Origin: Topomyia yanbarensis
Lineage: Eukaryota; Arthropoda; Insecta; Diptera; Culicidae
Reading direction: 5' to 3'
NCBI RefSeq assembly: GCF_030247195.1
Contig: NC_080672.1
Location: forward strand, 308,667,115 to 308,731,114
Length of the DNA stretch: 64,000 nucleotides
Positions 23,354 to 34,446 of the stretch are shown piece by piece. The first letter of the stretch is position 1. Each line of letters opens with the position of its first letter. The translations under genes and the position numbers were made by a program. The notes beneath the pieces were generated by a model. That model did not search any database and was not told where the DNA came from. It saw only the letters and a list, made by a program, of their open reading frames with translations.

Positions 23354-24929
23354 ATGAATCTATCCCGCCTTGTGCAGAAAGAAAAAGCTTCTATAGCTAT
23401 GGTTCAAGAATCGTATTTTCATAAAGGAAACTTCTATGTGGGAAAGCTACTTAATCCCGCCTTCCAAGCTTTCAACAAAAATGGCATAACAATTCCACGT
23501 GAAATGCATCGTGCATGTATTCTTGCGAATAGTGCTATTGACCCATGTCTTATATCCGATCTCACAACTCGCGATATTTGTGCTGTCACAGTCAATATGA
23601 CTGTTGATAACATAAACAAGAAATTCGTTTATTATTTGACATATTTGCCGCACAATGAATAATCGCTTTCTGATGATTTCAAAAAGGTTGTATCATACTG
23701 TGGCGGAAATGAGTTCCGCCTCATAATCAGCGGTGATTTAAATGCCCACCACACAATTTGGGGCAGCTCAGATATCAATTTGAGAGGCATTGAATTGATG
23801 AAATAGGTAAGTAGTACAAATCTGCACATCAAGTACATCGTCTTTGATCATTTAAACGTTTCGCTAGATATCGTCAAATTTCGTAAACCTGAATCTACGA
23901 ACTGGGACCTCAACCAAGACGGTTTGGCGACTACGTTCCACGGGCAAATTCCGAAAATTGAATATCCAACTAACTTTGATGAGGTCGAGGATAAAACAAA
24001 CTCATTCATAGTACCAGCATTTCAAGAGGCTTCTTTGCTTCGAGTTATGTCTGCTTCTAGAGGAACATCTAGGTGGAATACCGAACTTGTTCGCCTCAAG
24101 AAGTTATGTAGAATAGCTTGGAATCGCAGAAACAGGGACGGGTCGGAGGCAGTTAAGGTGGCTCGCAGAGTATACAAAAATCTTCTGAGTGAATTGGTTG
24201 GAAAGCCTCTGCACAAGTGGCTCAAGTCTCAACGGACTAGTAGATTAAATTAGTTACTGTCGAAATCGAAAGACTTTCATATCAGTTCCATTAGATAAAT
24301 TCTTTTGACGACGATGTTGTACTTAACTGTCTTTTTGACACACACTTTTCAGGATATACGGAGCCATCACTGCCCCTGAGTTCTTTTCAGGTAGTTCTGG
24401 GTCGACCAAAAGGGGGATTGAAAGCTTAGCTTCGTATAGATTTCCGGGAAAAGATGGAATCATTTCAGTTCTGCTACAAAGAGGATATGAACACATCAAG
24501 CATATTTTGAAAAAGGTTCTTACTTGTAGTCTTGCAACAGGTTACATTCCATTAGCGTGGAGGGAAATAACTGTAAAATTCTTTCTAAAGCGTGGTCGCG
24601 TAACTTGTGAGGAAGCAAAGAGCTTTAAACCGATCAGTGCGATCTCCTTCCTTCTCAAATCATTCGAACGTTTAATCGATAACTACATTCGGAATGGTAG
24701 CTTGGGTGACCACCCGATGCATACAATGCAATATGCATATCAGTGGAGGAAGTCTACTACCACCCTATTACACAATATTGTCTACAAAATTGAAAAAGCT
24801 TTTCCACAAAAGCAATCAAGCTTAGGAGTTTTTCTCGATATTGAAGGTATCTTTCGAATCCATTTTGGATGCAGCACGAGGTCATGGAGTAACATGATAT
24901 TTCGCGAACTGAATACATGCAATGCTTAG
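23354..24929 (+). pseudogene. LOA/Lian-like non-LTR retrotransposon ORF2 pseudogene
   Basis: Starts with an APE-type endonuclease (MVQESYFHKGNFYVG near 23400; SGDLNAHHTIWG near 23735). In-frame stops occur at 23660-23662 and about 23803. The linker resumes with FRKPESTNWDL and TSRWNTELVRLKKLCR. Reverse transcriptase motifs follow: a PGKDGI patch near 24450, HILKKVLTCSLATGYIPLAW from about 24500, SFKPISAISFLLKSFERLI and GVFLDIEG near 24830. The catalytic [FY]ADD block and everything 3' are missing, cut at about 24930 where BEL/Pao sequence begins on the other strand. Nonsense codons, frameshifts and truncation make it dead. The clade is judged from the endonuclease wording. Confidence 0.75.
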
Positions 24930-24939
24930 CAACCGACAT

Positions 24940-27661
24940 CGTCGTCTTACATCCTAGTTGTGAGTAGTTTATCGTTATCGATGCCATCAATTGGCAGGAC
25001 TCACCCCTCGGTAACTGACCGTTTGTACACGCCGCGGTTCGTATGGACGAGAACTACACGCACCAAACCGTCGGCTCCCGTGTTCGTTTCTTCCATCCTT
25101 CCGATGTTCTACATGAACGGTGGCAGATCCTCTTGTTTCAGACGCACCAAAGCTCCCTTGTTGATATTCTGTCCAGGAGTCTTCCATTTGGTTCGCTTGG
25201 TGTAGTTGGCTTATATAGTCTCTGGACCAATGTTTCCAAAAAAATCTGGACAGAGCGGCGTAGCTCTTGCCATCGAGAGAGTCGAGACACCTTTCATGTC
25301 CGGCTCTGGAATATAGAACATTGGTTCGCCGACCAGGAAGTGGCCAGGCGTCAGCACAGGGAAATCATCTGGATGATCTGTGAGGGGAGCGAGAGGCCGT
25401 GAATTTAGAATGCTCTCGATGTGGGTCGCTGCTGTCGTAAATTCGTCCAAAGTGTAGGAGCTGGCACCAACAATTCGGCGAAAATGGTATTTGAAAGACT
25501 TCACTCCGGCCTCCCACAGAGTGGAGAGCTGGCCGGAATAAAACGAAAGGAGATTCCGGAATCGATACAGTAGTCCTTCTACTCTTCCGTCTTGAGCCGC
25601 TCGAAATACCGGCGACGCAACGACTTTAACTCGCGATCAGCCTCGACGAAATCTGTCGCGTTATCGCATTGCAGCTCGATAAACCTACCGCGTCCAGGTA
25701 CAAACCATTTGATCGCGTTAATGCACGCGGTGGACGTAAGGTTCGGAACGATTTCGATGTATACAGCCAGGCAAACGAAAATCGCGACGTGTATTTTCAC
25801 GTTGGACCCCCTCCCGTACAACGATGGAACGGTAAAGGAGCCGCAGTAGTGTTGACCAGCTTTGGGGAATACTCTGGATGGCACTACACGAACTGCTGGT
25901 AGGTGTGCCATCTGATGATGATAATCTGCATGCCGGCAACGGAAGCAAGTAATGCACTTTCGAACAACATTTCAAACCAGTTCGCGCCCCTGTATCGACC
26001 AGAATCTTTGGCGCATTATTGCTAGTAACAGCCCAGGCCCTGCATGGGCCGTCCTGTGGTGTAGAGAGCGCGCTATTAAGAAACTGAATGGATGCATAGC
26101 TGACAGAATCAAAGGGGATTTAGAATCGTATGGACTTATGGCAGCGTTTCCCAGTCGACCATATAAGCGTAAATGATCGAACTGATCAAGATGAATGTTC
26201 AGAGATTTAAGAGCAGATTTGGTATCAAACTCGATGGATTTTGTGGGATCACAAAATCACCTGAGCTAGGCGTACCATGGATTTTAACGCCCTTCGATCT
26301 ATGCTGTAGTAAGGTTCCCGAATACAGATAGAACCAAATCGAACGCACATGGCCACCGCTTTCAATAGCTTCCCCAGCTCCGAATATCTTACGAATATGT
26401 AATCATCGATTTCGGTAGTAGTAAGCACGAGGACTGCACGTTTCTTCTGCTCAATGTTATGGCTTATCGATGAATTCGATGGAAATTTCGGCCAAGTCAC
26501 AGTCGGTTTAGTTAGCAGTGGTGGTCCATACCACCACAACGGGTCATCGATAATTTGGCCAGGATTTATCCCACGCAATATGCGATCCGCAGGATTAAGC
26601 TCGGAAGGGACGGTACTCGACGGTACAGAACAAATAGATGTGTACACTTATGAAGTGCTCGGTGATTGTTCTTCACTCGGTGTTACAACGACTGCTGAAG
26701 TCGACAACTGTGCTGGTAGATGTAACATACTGTGGTGCTTCTTCCCACACGTTCTATAAAAACTAGCATGGCAATCCTTAGCCATATGATCAACCACTTA
26801 ACAATTAATACACAACCAGTGTTTTTTGGCAAAATCAAATCTATTGTTTGGACTTAGCTTGATAAACGCCTCACACTGTACCAACGGGTGAGCTTGTTTA
26901 CAGCTCAGACATTTCACCACATTTTCGGAGGCAACGTGAGATGAGGTAGTTTTAATCATTATGGGTTTCACTTGTGGGTTTGAAGAAGAGCCGCTTGCTG
27001 TAGAACACTTTTGCAAAGTACGCGATCTTTTTCATATGAACTCAAACAAAACGGAATATTGAGGCACTTCTTCTACTTTACACTGGGTCTCCCACTCTAG
27101 GAGAGACCTTTCGTCGAGCAGGCTGCTTAGGCGCTCCACCAGAAACGGATACCAGTGAGCATCCTCATCTTCGAGCTTGTCAAGGATTCCAAAGTGGCGA
27201 TTAAAGTTGTCTGCCAATTCGTACAGAGCAGGAGCAGATCTCCTTCGCACAGATGGTACACGGAACAATGCTGACATATGCTGTTTCACCGGATAACCCG
27301 TGTTCTCATACCGAACACTAGTAATTGTCCATGCGATCACATAATTGTCCGCGGAAATCGCAATGGACGATATGAGACGAGAAGCGTCACCTTTCAAGCT
27401 TCTGCGCTAGTAATGTAGTTTTTGCATGGCCGATAATTGCACGTTAGAATGAATTACTGATTTGAACTAGTATCGAAACTCAATCCACTGCTCCGGTTGG
27501 CCGTCGAATTCCGGCATCTTAAACTCCGGAAGTTTAACCGACACAACTCGATGAACCGGAGGCGCGATTTGTTGTGCCATTTGGGGAAGTGGAATGCCAG
27601 GAACAGAATCATTTCGAGGAAGTTTTCGCAGTGTGATTTTCTTCATATCATGCGCACACAA
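24940..27661 (-). pseudogene. BEL/Pao LTR retrotransposon remnant (gag plus RNase H/integrase, RT deleted)
   Basis: Read on the minus strand. Gag-like pieces at 27467-27661 (LPEFKMPEFDGQPEQWIEF) and 27032-27397 are followed by a zinc knuckle at 26798-27016 (CLSCKQAHPLVQC, then LCINC). Next, at 26249-26647, comes SELNPADRILRGINPGQI, typical of the BEL RNase H-integrase linker. Integrase core and C-terminal pieces lie at 25579-25911 (CDNATDFVEADREL) and 25211-25504 (NSRPLAPLTDHPDDFPVLTPGHFL). Protease and RT, expected between gag and RNase H, are absent, so a large internal deletion has occurred. Stops and frameshifts are widespread. No 3' LTR was recognised. Confidence 0.8.
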
Positions 27662-27979
27662 TGGCCAATAAGCTATACACCAGTAGCGTGGTTTTTTAAC
27701 AATAGCACAATGTATGAAACCCTCACTTTTTGAGGTTAGCTTTTATCCACGCCGAATCGACGGGTACTCGAGAATCGTGACTTCCAAGGACAGTTCGACG
27801 GTCACCAATGTCCTCCAGAGCGAACGAGAATGAGTGATTAGCGGATTTTTCTTGGATTTCGTACCGGTACCAAACTGTTTTTCGACGTAATTTCTTACCT
27901 GTGAACTCGCGACTTTACCTTCGAACCGACACTTAACCTTCCCTAGGTGTTAACTTTTTGTTACGAATAAGGTGTTAGC

Positions 27980-27995
27980 GGGTCATATTGACCCC
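27980..27995. other. Palindromic GGGTCATATTGACCC motif (three copies in the element)
   Basis: The 15-bp palindrome is at 27980-27995, 31255-31270 and 31434-31449 (each with an extra C or G at one end). All copies are subterminal, which suggests a binding site for the element's transposase; half-site GGGTCA also resembles a nuclear-receptor core. Confidence 0.45.
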
Positions 27996-28999
27996 GATTT
28001 CGAACTTAGTTTTAAGGCACATTTTCAGCCAAATCTACATGAACGTGTACCCAAATTGTTTGTTGAAGTTTCAATTTTCAGTTTCTGGTGAATATTACTG
28101 TGTTTGACCAGGTTGGCCAGTGGGAATCGGTGCCGAATGGGGTCATGTTTGGCATAAAAAGATGTATGCAGAACCGTCATCATAAATCACCGGTTTATTG
28201 ACAGAATACTAATAATAAATGCAAACAAAACAAACATGAGAATGTATATATTAAATTTGTACATGATACGACCGATCTGGGATGTTCCGGATTACAATTC
28301 CGATGCCGATTCCGGCAGTATAATAGTATTTCATATACTATTGAACAAGCGACAAAGTGATCAATCATTGAAACTGATCCCAAAGTTTTGTGACATTCTT
28401 GAAAACTTACATAAAATCCCATCCAAAATGATAGTGATACTCTGATTCAAATACTTACTCTGGATTCTACGTGAAAATTATTCGGAAGATCCGGAACATC
28501 CGTAAAACTGGCTAATTCATAAATCTAGTCCTAGAACTCAAGTTTTTTCGAAAATATTGGCATCAATTCGTTATTACTGGAAAATCGACCCTATTGGCCA
28601 CATAATAACTCTCCGGAGATCTGGCATCCGTGGAACTTTGCCCTAGAGATCTGAGATATTTTTGAAGACATATAAGGGTATATCATTGGCATAAATTCGT
28701 TCTTGTGACTGCACCAGGAATCCTTTGATCTATCGGATGATCCGGCGTAAAATAGGCCAGTTTACAAATTTGGTTCCCAGACATGGTAGCTTTCGCAAAC
28801 TACTTTTCAAGGTTTTGTGGAATTCATTCATTTTTGTGCTTGGGACATGAACTCGTATTGACTCGTCCTTCAATAACAGTTTGGGAGTATCAGTCTGGCT
28901 GCACAGGTCACGTTGCATCCGCGTGCAATCAAGAGTAAATTTTCGAAAGGTTCGTTCTATTATTGTAAACAAAGATTCAACACTAACACTTCCAGGTAG

Positions 29000-29327
29000 A
29001 CTAACACCACAAAAAAGAATTTTCATAGAAAAACTCGGGGCTAAACTTGTTCCAGCAGAAATTCAACGAAGAGAACGAATGCCACGTTCACCAGCTGCCG
29101 TTCAGGCTATACACATTCTTCGATCCAATATAAGTCCAGGAGTACCAACCATTTCAATTTCCACAAATCGAGACCCCGAGGAACAGAAGGAGTCAAAAGC
29201 GAAGCGAGCTCGATGCTATTTTTGAACGAAGTTAAATTTGAGGTATTCGACGCACTGCCAAAAATGCAAAACGATTATTTGCAAAACACATTCCGAAATC
29301 CGGTGTGTAAACTGTACGTTCAAGTAG
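29000..29327 (+). pseudogene. piggyBac transposase C-terminus with cysteine-rich domain
   Basis: LTPQKRIFIEKLGAKLVPAE is followed about 45 residues on by SKAKRARCYF, an in-frame TGA (29223-29225), and in the same frame HCQKCKTIICKTHSEIRCVNC ending at TAG (29325-29327). The R..FI..LG..L lead-in and the C..C...C..H...C..C tail are the usual end of piggyBac-family transposases. The TGA sits where the second cysteine of the first C..C pair is expected, one base from TGC/TGT, so it is a nonsense mutation. The catalytic core upstream is not recognisable; the element is non-autonomous today. Confidence 0.75.
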
Positions 29328-30076
29328 TTTTTATGTTCATGAATATGAATTAGTTTTTTTTCTCTCTTTCTATTTGTTACTGTTCACCAAAAATAATGTT
29401 AGCAATTGATTTGAACTTATTCGCTTACAAATTAGTAGTTTCAGCTACTAATTTGTAAGTAGAGCTATAGGTCCCAGTACATATATGCATTGGTCCGAGC
29501 TTCAGCACCAAGCATATGATCTGATCCGTTTTACGGATATTCCGGAAAGTCTCCACGAAACCAACAGGGTCTTTGTCCCGGTCACAAATACGATTTCTTT
29601 GCAATAATAATTATGAAAGAAAAACTTTTGGGAAAACCATAGACTTCGAGAGTCGATTCCGGATCTTCCGAAAGGTAACTATGTTACCAATAGGGTCCCT
29701 ATCTTAGTCACATGCACAAATTTCTGCGAATGATATACACTGAAATCTCCATTCACGAACCAAACCGGGGGTCCGTAAATCGAATTAGTTCGTAAAAAAA
29801 GTGTTCGCTATTGGGATTTGGATGGTAAAAAATATGTTCGTTATTTGGGATTTAGTTCGTAAAAAAAATTCGCATCGCCTTCCTTGCAAAATTCGTTTCG
29901 TCAAAGCAGTTCACAAAATTTCAATAATTATTATGTATGAGTATTTTTGGAACGGACTTGACGAGTAGATGATGGAAATGGATGTTTGGAACCATTTTGA
30001 AATCCAATATGGCGACTTCCGGTTGAGAAATATTCTTGTTAATTCTTACAATATGTTCCAAACATCCATTTTCATC

Positions 30077-30335
30077 ATGTACTCGTCAACCCCGTTCCGA
30101 AAATACCCATATTTCTGAAGTTATAGAGAATTCATCTATACCGGAAGTCGCCATTTTTGATTTCAAAATGGCTTCCGCCATCGATTTCCGTTATGTACTC
30201 GTCAACCCCGTTCCGAAAATACCCATATTGCTGAGGTTATAGAGAATTCATCTATACCGGAAGCCGCCATCTTGGATTTCAAAATGACATACGACATCGA
30301 TTTCCGTTATATACTCGTTAACCCCATTCAAAAAG
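30077..30335 (+). repeat. Tandem repeat, 116-bp unit, about 2.2 copies
   Basis: Units start near 30077, 30193 and 30309 with ATGTACTCGTCAACCCC-like sequence. Each contains CTATACCGGAAG[TC]CGCCAT followed by GATTTCAAAATG. Inverted copies of parts occur at 29995-30075 and 30430-30490, so the array sits in a larger palindromic context inside the piggyBac-like element. Confidence 0.75.
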
Positions 30336-31673
30336 TATCCAACTTTTATTAGTAATTGTTAGCTAATAATAAATCAAACTGTTTACGACTTCATACTGCA
30401 CTGTACGTACACAAACTTTTTTTTACAAATCTGGTTCGTTTCGAATTTGGCGACTTCCGGTATAGATGAATTCTCTATAATTTCAGCAATATGGGTATTT
30501 AGAGGACAAGGTTCGTGAAGAACATGTGTAGGTCATAAATACGAACTCATTCAAATGAGAATTCGAGAAACACTAAAAACAAAACATCTAAGACCAATTT
30601 TATGAATGGACCAGTTCAGCAAATGTTCCGGATCTTCTGGATGGTCACTATGTGAACAATAGTCAATTTTTCACTCGGAACTATGAATTTATGCCAATGC
30701 AATGTGAACAAATGTTTTCGAAAAAATTCTAGATTCATAAATTAGCCAGTTTTACGGATGTTCCGGATCTTCCGAATAATTTTCACGTATAATCCAGAGT
30801 AAGTATTTGAATCAGAGTATCACTATCATTTTAGATGGGATTTTATATATGTTTTCAAGAATATTATAAAACTTTGGGATCAGTTTCAATGATTGATCAC
30901 TTTGTTGCTTGTTCAATAGTATGTGAAATACTATTATACTGCCGGAATCGGCATCGGAATTGGAACATCCCAGATCGGTCGTATCATGTACAAATTTAAT
31001 ATATACATTCTCATTTTTGTTTTATTTGCATTTATTATTAGTATTTTGTCAATAAACCGGTGATTTATGATGACGGTTCTGCATTCATATTTTTATGCCA
31101 AACATGACCCCATTTGGCACCGATTCCCACTGGCCAACCTGCTCAAAAACAGTAATATTCACCAGAAACTGAAAATTGAAACTTCAACCAACAATTTGGG
31201 TACAAGTTCATGTAGATTTGGCTGAAAATGTGCCTTAAAACTAAGTTAGAAATCGGGGTCAATATGACCCGCTAACACCTTATTCGTAACTTTTTTTGTA
31301 CAGCCCTTCAGGAATGCCCTACAATTTTGAACTCAATTGAAAATCGTTGCGCTCCATGAAAGAGAAAAAGTCAAGAAATTCCAAACTGCTAGGTGCAAAA
31401 CAAAAAAGTTAGCGCATTTTGAAAGTTCATTTTGGGTCATATTGACCCCAACACCTAGGGAAGGTTAAAGCCTACGCGACAACTTTTGCTCAACCGGCCA
31501 GAAGGAAGGTTTCGGATTGTAGGCAAAAGCGCGAGATCGTCTACTGCGTGCGAGTGTTGTAATTCAACTGAGTTTTTGGTAACATTACAATACGTCGATA
31601 TGTGTAGTGTTAAGTGGGAAAGGGTTATAGTGTGGAAAGCAAATTCGCCTACCCACAACTATTAGGTGTTACA

Positions 31674-32001
31674 TTATAAATCAAAAAATCAAATTTAGAG
31701 AAATAATATTAAAAGTAGCAAAAAAAAAAGAAATATTATTTATTCAGCTCCAAACAACAATATACTTAAAAAAATAATGGTTTAAACAGAGATTATAATT
31801 TATAAATTTTACAATAATAATAGATTTTGGCTGATCTGGTTTTGATTCCAAGTCCCCATACGTTAAGATAGAGATTGACTCTAACATGAAGAAGTGAATG
31901 ATTTTAAACCCTGAGGTGAAGATGTGAATGCCCTCTACAACAAAAACAAAAATAATAATAACAATGATGATTGATCACTATAAATCTATAGATGATGCCC
32001 T
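31674..32001. other. AT-rich spacer between BEL LTR and gene B
   Basis: No gene beyond the 3' flank of paralogue B. No strong polyadenylation signal close to the B stop codon was spotted. Confidence 0.4.
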
Positions 32002-32693
32002 CTATACTGGAGTCACGGACGGAAGTTTTATTACTTCTATCGTTTGCTCAGTATATCGTTTTATTCCTTCCACGAGCAATAGTTCAATAGCTACTATGGC
32101 TGAAAGAAATTTTTTTTTCTTTAGATCGGCAAGATATAAGGTTTTTAACAGAACAATATTTACCGAAGAAAATGACCATCGCCAAAATCAACAAAAAAAT
32201 CCCAAAGATCATCTTCCCGGTGGAGGCTGCATTAGCATGGTCGACTATGATGATCAGCGAGTTGATCACCATGTAAATCAAACCGCAGATGCTTCGAGAT
32301 ATTACAAATATTCTGTAAACAATCACGTACTCAATTTTCTCCTGAAAGGAAACCAAAACCGTTTAAAAGTGATTTTATCTCTCGAATGCACTTGATCAAT
32401 AACACCAATACCATCTCGATGCCAATCACGAGCATCACAGCAAACGCGAAGCAATACAGCGAAAAAATCGACTTAAGTGCCAGCACCGTGCTATTTTCCT
32501 CCTCTACAACGAAAGAGAAAATTAAACTATAGGATGCCGTTTCCTACACCATACAGGAAGAAAGCTAACAATCAAAGAGCTACCTACCACTTCCAAACGA
32601 ACCGAGAGACCGAATCGCCAGCGACATTGCGATGACAATCATAAAGGCCGCGTAGATGTGACCCACGATCCGGAAGGTTTTGATTTGGGCCAT
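32002..32693 (-). CDS. Small four-pass membrane protein, paralogue B
   Basis: Exons (in order of reading): 32693-32588, 32503-32412, 32341-32164 and 32099-32002 (stop TAG). All introns are GT-AG with phases 1, 0, 1; exon 2 is 92 nt and exon 3 is 178 nt, exactly as in paralogue A. The product is 157 aa, beginning MAQIKTFRIVGHIYAAFMIV. Four hydrophobic spans are visible: one in exon 1, one in exon 2 (ending VIGIEM), one in exon 3, and one across the exon 3/4 joint. The tail contains ELLLVEGIKRYTEQ, matching the ...GIQRYVEE tail of A. The frame is open for 62 more codons upstream (to MESSYKL, 32879), but the other members start at the position used here. Function unknown. Confidence 0.8.
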
Positions 32694-33800
32694 TTCCTTG
32701 TCGGTGGAGACGGAGCGCCACTCGAAAAACCCGCGACGGACAAGATCCCTGATCGCAACCAACGCAACGCGGAAGCGCCAACTGACAGCATCTTCGCCGC
32801 CGCACTCGGGCAGCGTTAGTGTGTACGGTGGTTCAGCGTAAAATATTTCACGAGTCGTGAGTTTATACGAAGACTCCATATTAAGAAGACTGATATCTCT
32901 TTCCTTCCTCCATACAAACGAAGAGCGACAGAGGTTCCAGCGCCTCTACTGGAGGAAGGTAGGGAGCTTAATGTAAAAGTGTATATGTGTGTGCATCACT
33001 ATGGGAAGTACCACCTTTACCCGCAAGTGGCGTTGCTGTCACTGTCTCCAGATTCCGGACAGAGTTGACAGTCTTCTTGATATGCAGTCTTCGGTTTATA
33101 GTAACACGCGCTGTTTGAGCGCGTCTAAGTGGTGCTTTAGGTTTGCGATGGGTGGGTATTTGAAATGTGAGAATGATTTGTTTACATACGGCGAAGCGAT
33201 GGGAAGGGATGGGGAGTGAACTGTTTTATACATGTTTTCATACAGCTGCGCAAAGGTATCAGTAGTATATTTAATTATCACATATGATATAGTTTCAAAA
33301 CTTTTACTAAAAATTTCAGCATCTGATACATTTTTTTTCGGGATAACGAATTTATTCTTCTTGTCCTTCATATCTATATATTTTTTCATTAAATAGTTGA
33401 GAAGCTGCTCGGTAAAATTATATTTAAATTGTTTTTACTTCTGGATTGTCAGGAAAAATCAATCTAATTTCTTATTTCGCGACTTTCATAAAAAGTAGGT
33501 TTTCATGACTGGATTTGTGGTTCCGATCCGTTTATTCCTAATTACAGGTACCAGTATAAAAAGTTGAAGAATATTTCTAAAAGACTATATATATCTCGCT
33601 TTATTCAGCATTACGCTTTGCACTTGTTCACCCTAAGCGTATAAAATGCAATTCGTTGCGCAGGCGTCATCTGTTTTATTCAATAGGGTGGATATTTTTA
33701 TCTGAATTATTTCTTTTGAACTATCACAATTTGTTGCCAATCACTGTAACGTAGTGGAAGCTTTAATTGCTCAAATTGGAATTTACATTCCAAAATTCCA
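32694..33800. other. Spacer between paralogues B and C
   Basis: Holds the B promoter/5' UTR region. A TGTGTAAAACAGT-type AT-rich block near 33220-33640 contains a 97-codon minus frame (33096-33389) that is lysine-rich, lacks a domain and is not called. An ATTAAA polyadenylation-type hexamer for gene C lies at 33762-33767 (minus strand). Confidence 0.45.
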
Positions 33801-34446
33801 TTAAACAGTCAAAGTGTCTTCAGTGACAATAGTAGCAATCTCAACTTTTTGTTTGCTTTCTACATATCGTAAAACACCATTCAAAATCCATAACTCCAGT
33901 AAAAATATCACTGAAAATAATTACTTGTATGATTTAATGTCTGTTAATGCTAGACATACTTGCCTATAAATAACACTACAGCTATAATCAAGGTGATCCA
34001 TCCTTTATCTATCCTTCGGTAGACGAGCATAGTGTAAATATATTCCATCACTGTAAAAATTATAGCTATCGTATTCAGGAATATCAAAAAGGCTCTATTC
34101 GATTTTACACAAGACACGTTCGCCTACAAAAATCAACAGTTATCTTAATGTTTCGTTGTTAGCTATTATTTTATTCCAATATACCCGTTTGATTCCAATA
34201 ATCAACACCAAACTAAACACTATGCACAATATCGCTAACAGCAGCTCCACCGAAGGAACCAGATCGTATCCATTACCTTGTTGAATTATGAAACATTTAA
34301 AACTTTATCGAAGCACTATTGTACGAGGGATAATCCACAATCCTACCTATTTTTGTTAAACACTTGGCAGCTTCCAGGACCGATAGCACAATGCAAACAT
34401 TGGCGAAAATATAGCCCATCATTCGGTAGGTCGCTAGTTCCACCAT
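33801..34446 (-). CDS. Small four-pass membrane protein, paralogue C
   Basis: Exons (in order of reading): 34446-34347, 34276-34185, 34123-33964 and 33910-33801 (stop TAA). Intron phases are 1, 0, 1 and exon 2 is 92 nt, as in the other members. Exon 3 ends at a GC donor (G|GCAAGTA) where A and B have GTAAAT. The product is 153 aa, starting MVELATYRMMGYIFANVCIV. Hydrophobic spans lie at about residues 12-30, 45-63, 77-97 and 104-128. The tail WILNGVLRYVESKQ corresponds to WITDGIQRYVEEV of A. An ATTAAA signal lies 34 bp beyond the stop. B and C are head-to-tail on the minus strand, 1.1 kb apart, as expected of tandem duplicates. Function unknown. Confidence 0.8.

Larger units (their letters stand above)
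27937..31464 (+). mobile_element. piggyBac-like element, 3.5 kb, with long inverted arms
   Basis: TTAA flanks both ends (27933-27936 and 31465-31468). The TIR is CCTTCCCTAGGTGTT, exact on both sides for 15 bp. Inside the TIRs, arms of about 600 bp are inverted copies (27970-28560 and 30690-31285); the right side has about 180 bp extra next to its TIR. The interior carries the C-terminal part of a piggyBac-type transposase (see 29000-29327) plus secondary repeats, including a 116-bp tandem array. The coding remnant and TTAA target independently support the same superfamily. Confidence 0.85.
27900..31673 (-). repeat. Putative 5' LTR of the BEL/Pao remnant, split by a piggyBac-like element
   Basis: Reading the minus strand from 31673, sequence starts TGTAACACC and, after skipping the TTAA-flanked insert (27937-31464), ends ...GTTCACA at 27900, just before the gag-side leader. 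Net length would be about 240 bp with TG...CA ends. The immediately following CAGGTAAG resembles a splice donor. Without a second LTR for comparison the boundaries are tentative. Confidence 0.4.

Noticed and set aside
29223..29225. Selenocysteine reading of the in-frame TGA in the piggyBac tail
   Set aside because: No SECIS-like structure was noticed, the host element is a decayed transposon, and a Cys-to-stop point mutation is simpler.
30077..30335. CRISPR-like direct repeats
   Set aside because: Units are 116 bp, contiguous, without spacers, and sit in a eukaryotic transposon.
33096..33389. 97-codon minus-strand frame between paralogues B and C
   Set aside because: Lysine- and isoleucine-rich in AT-rich DNA, with no domain, no splice context and no resemblance to the neighbouring family.
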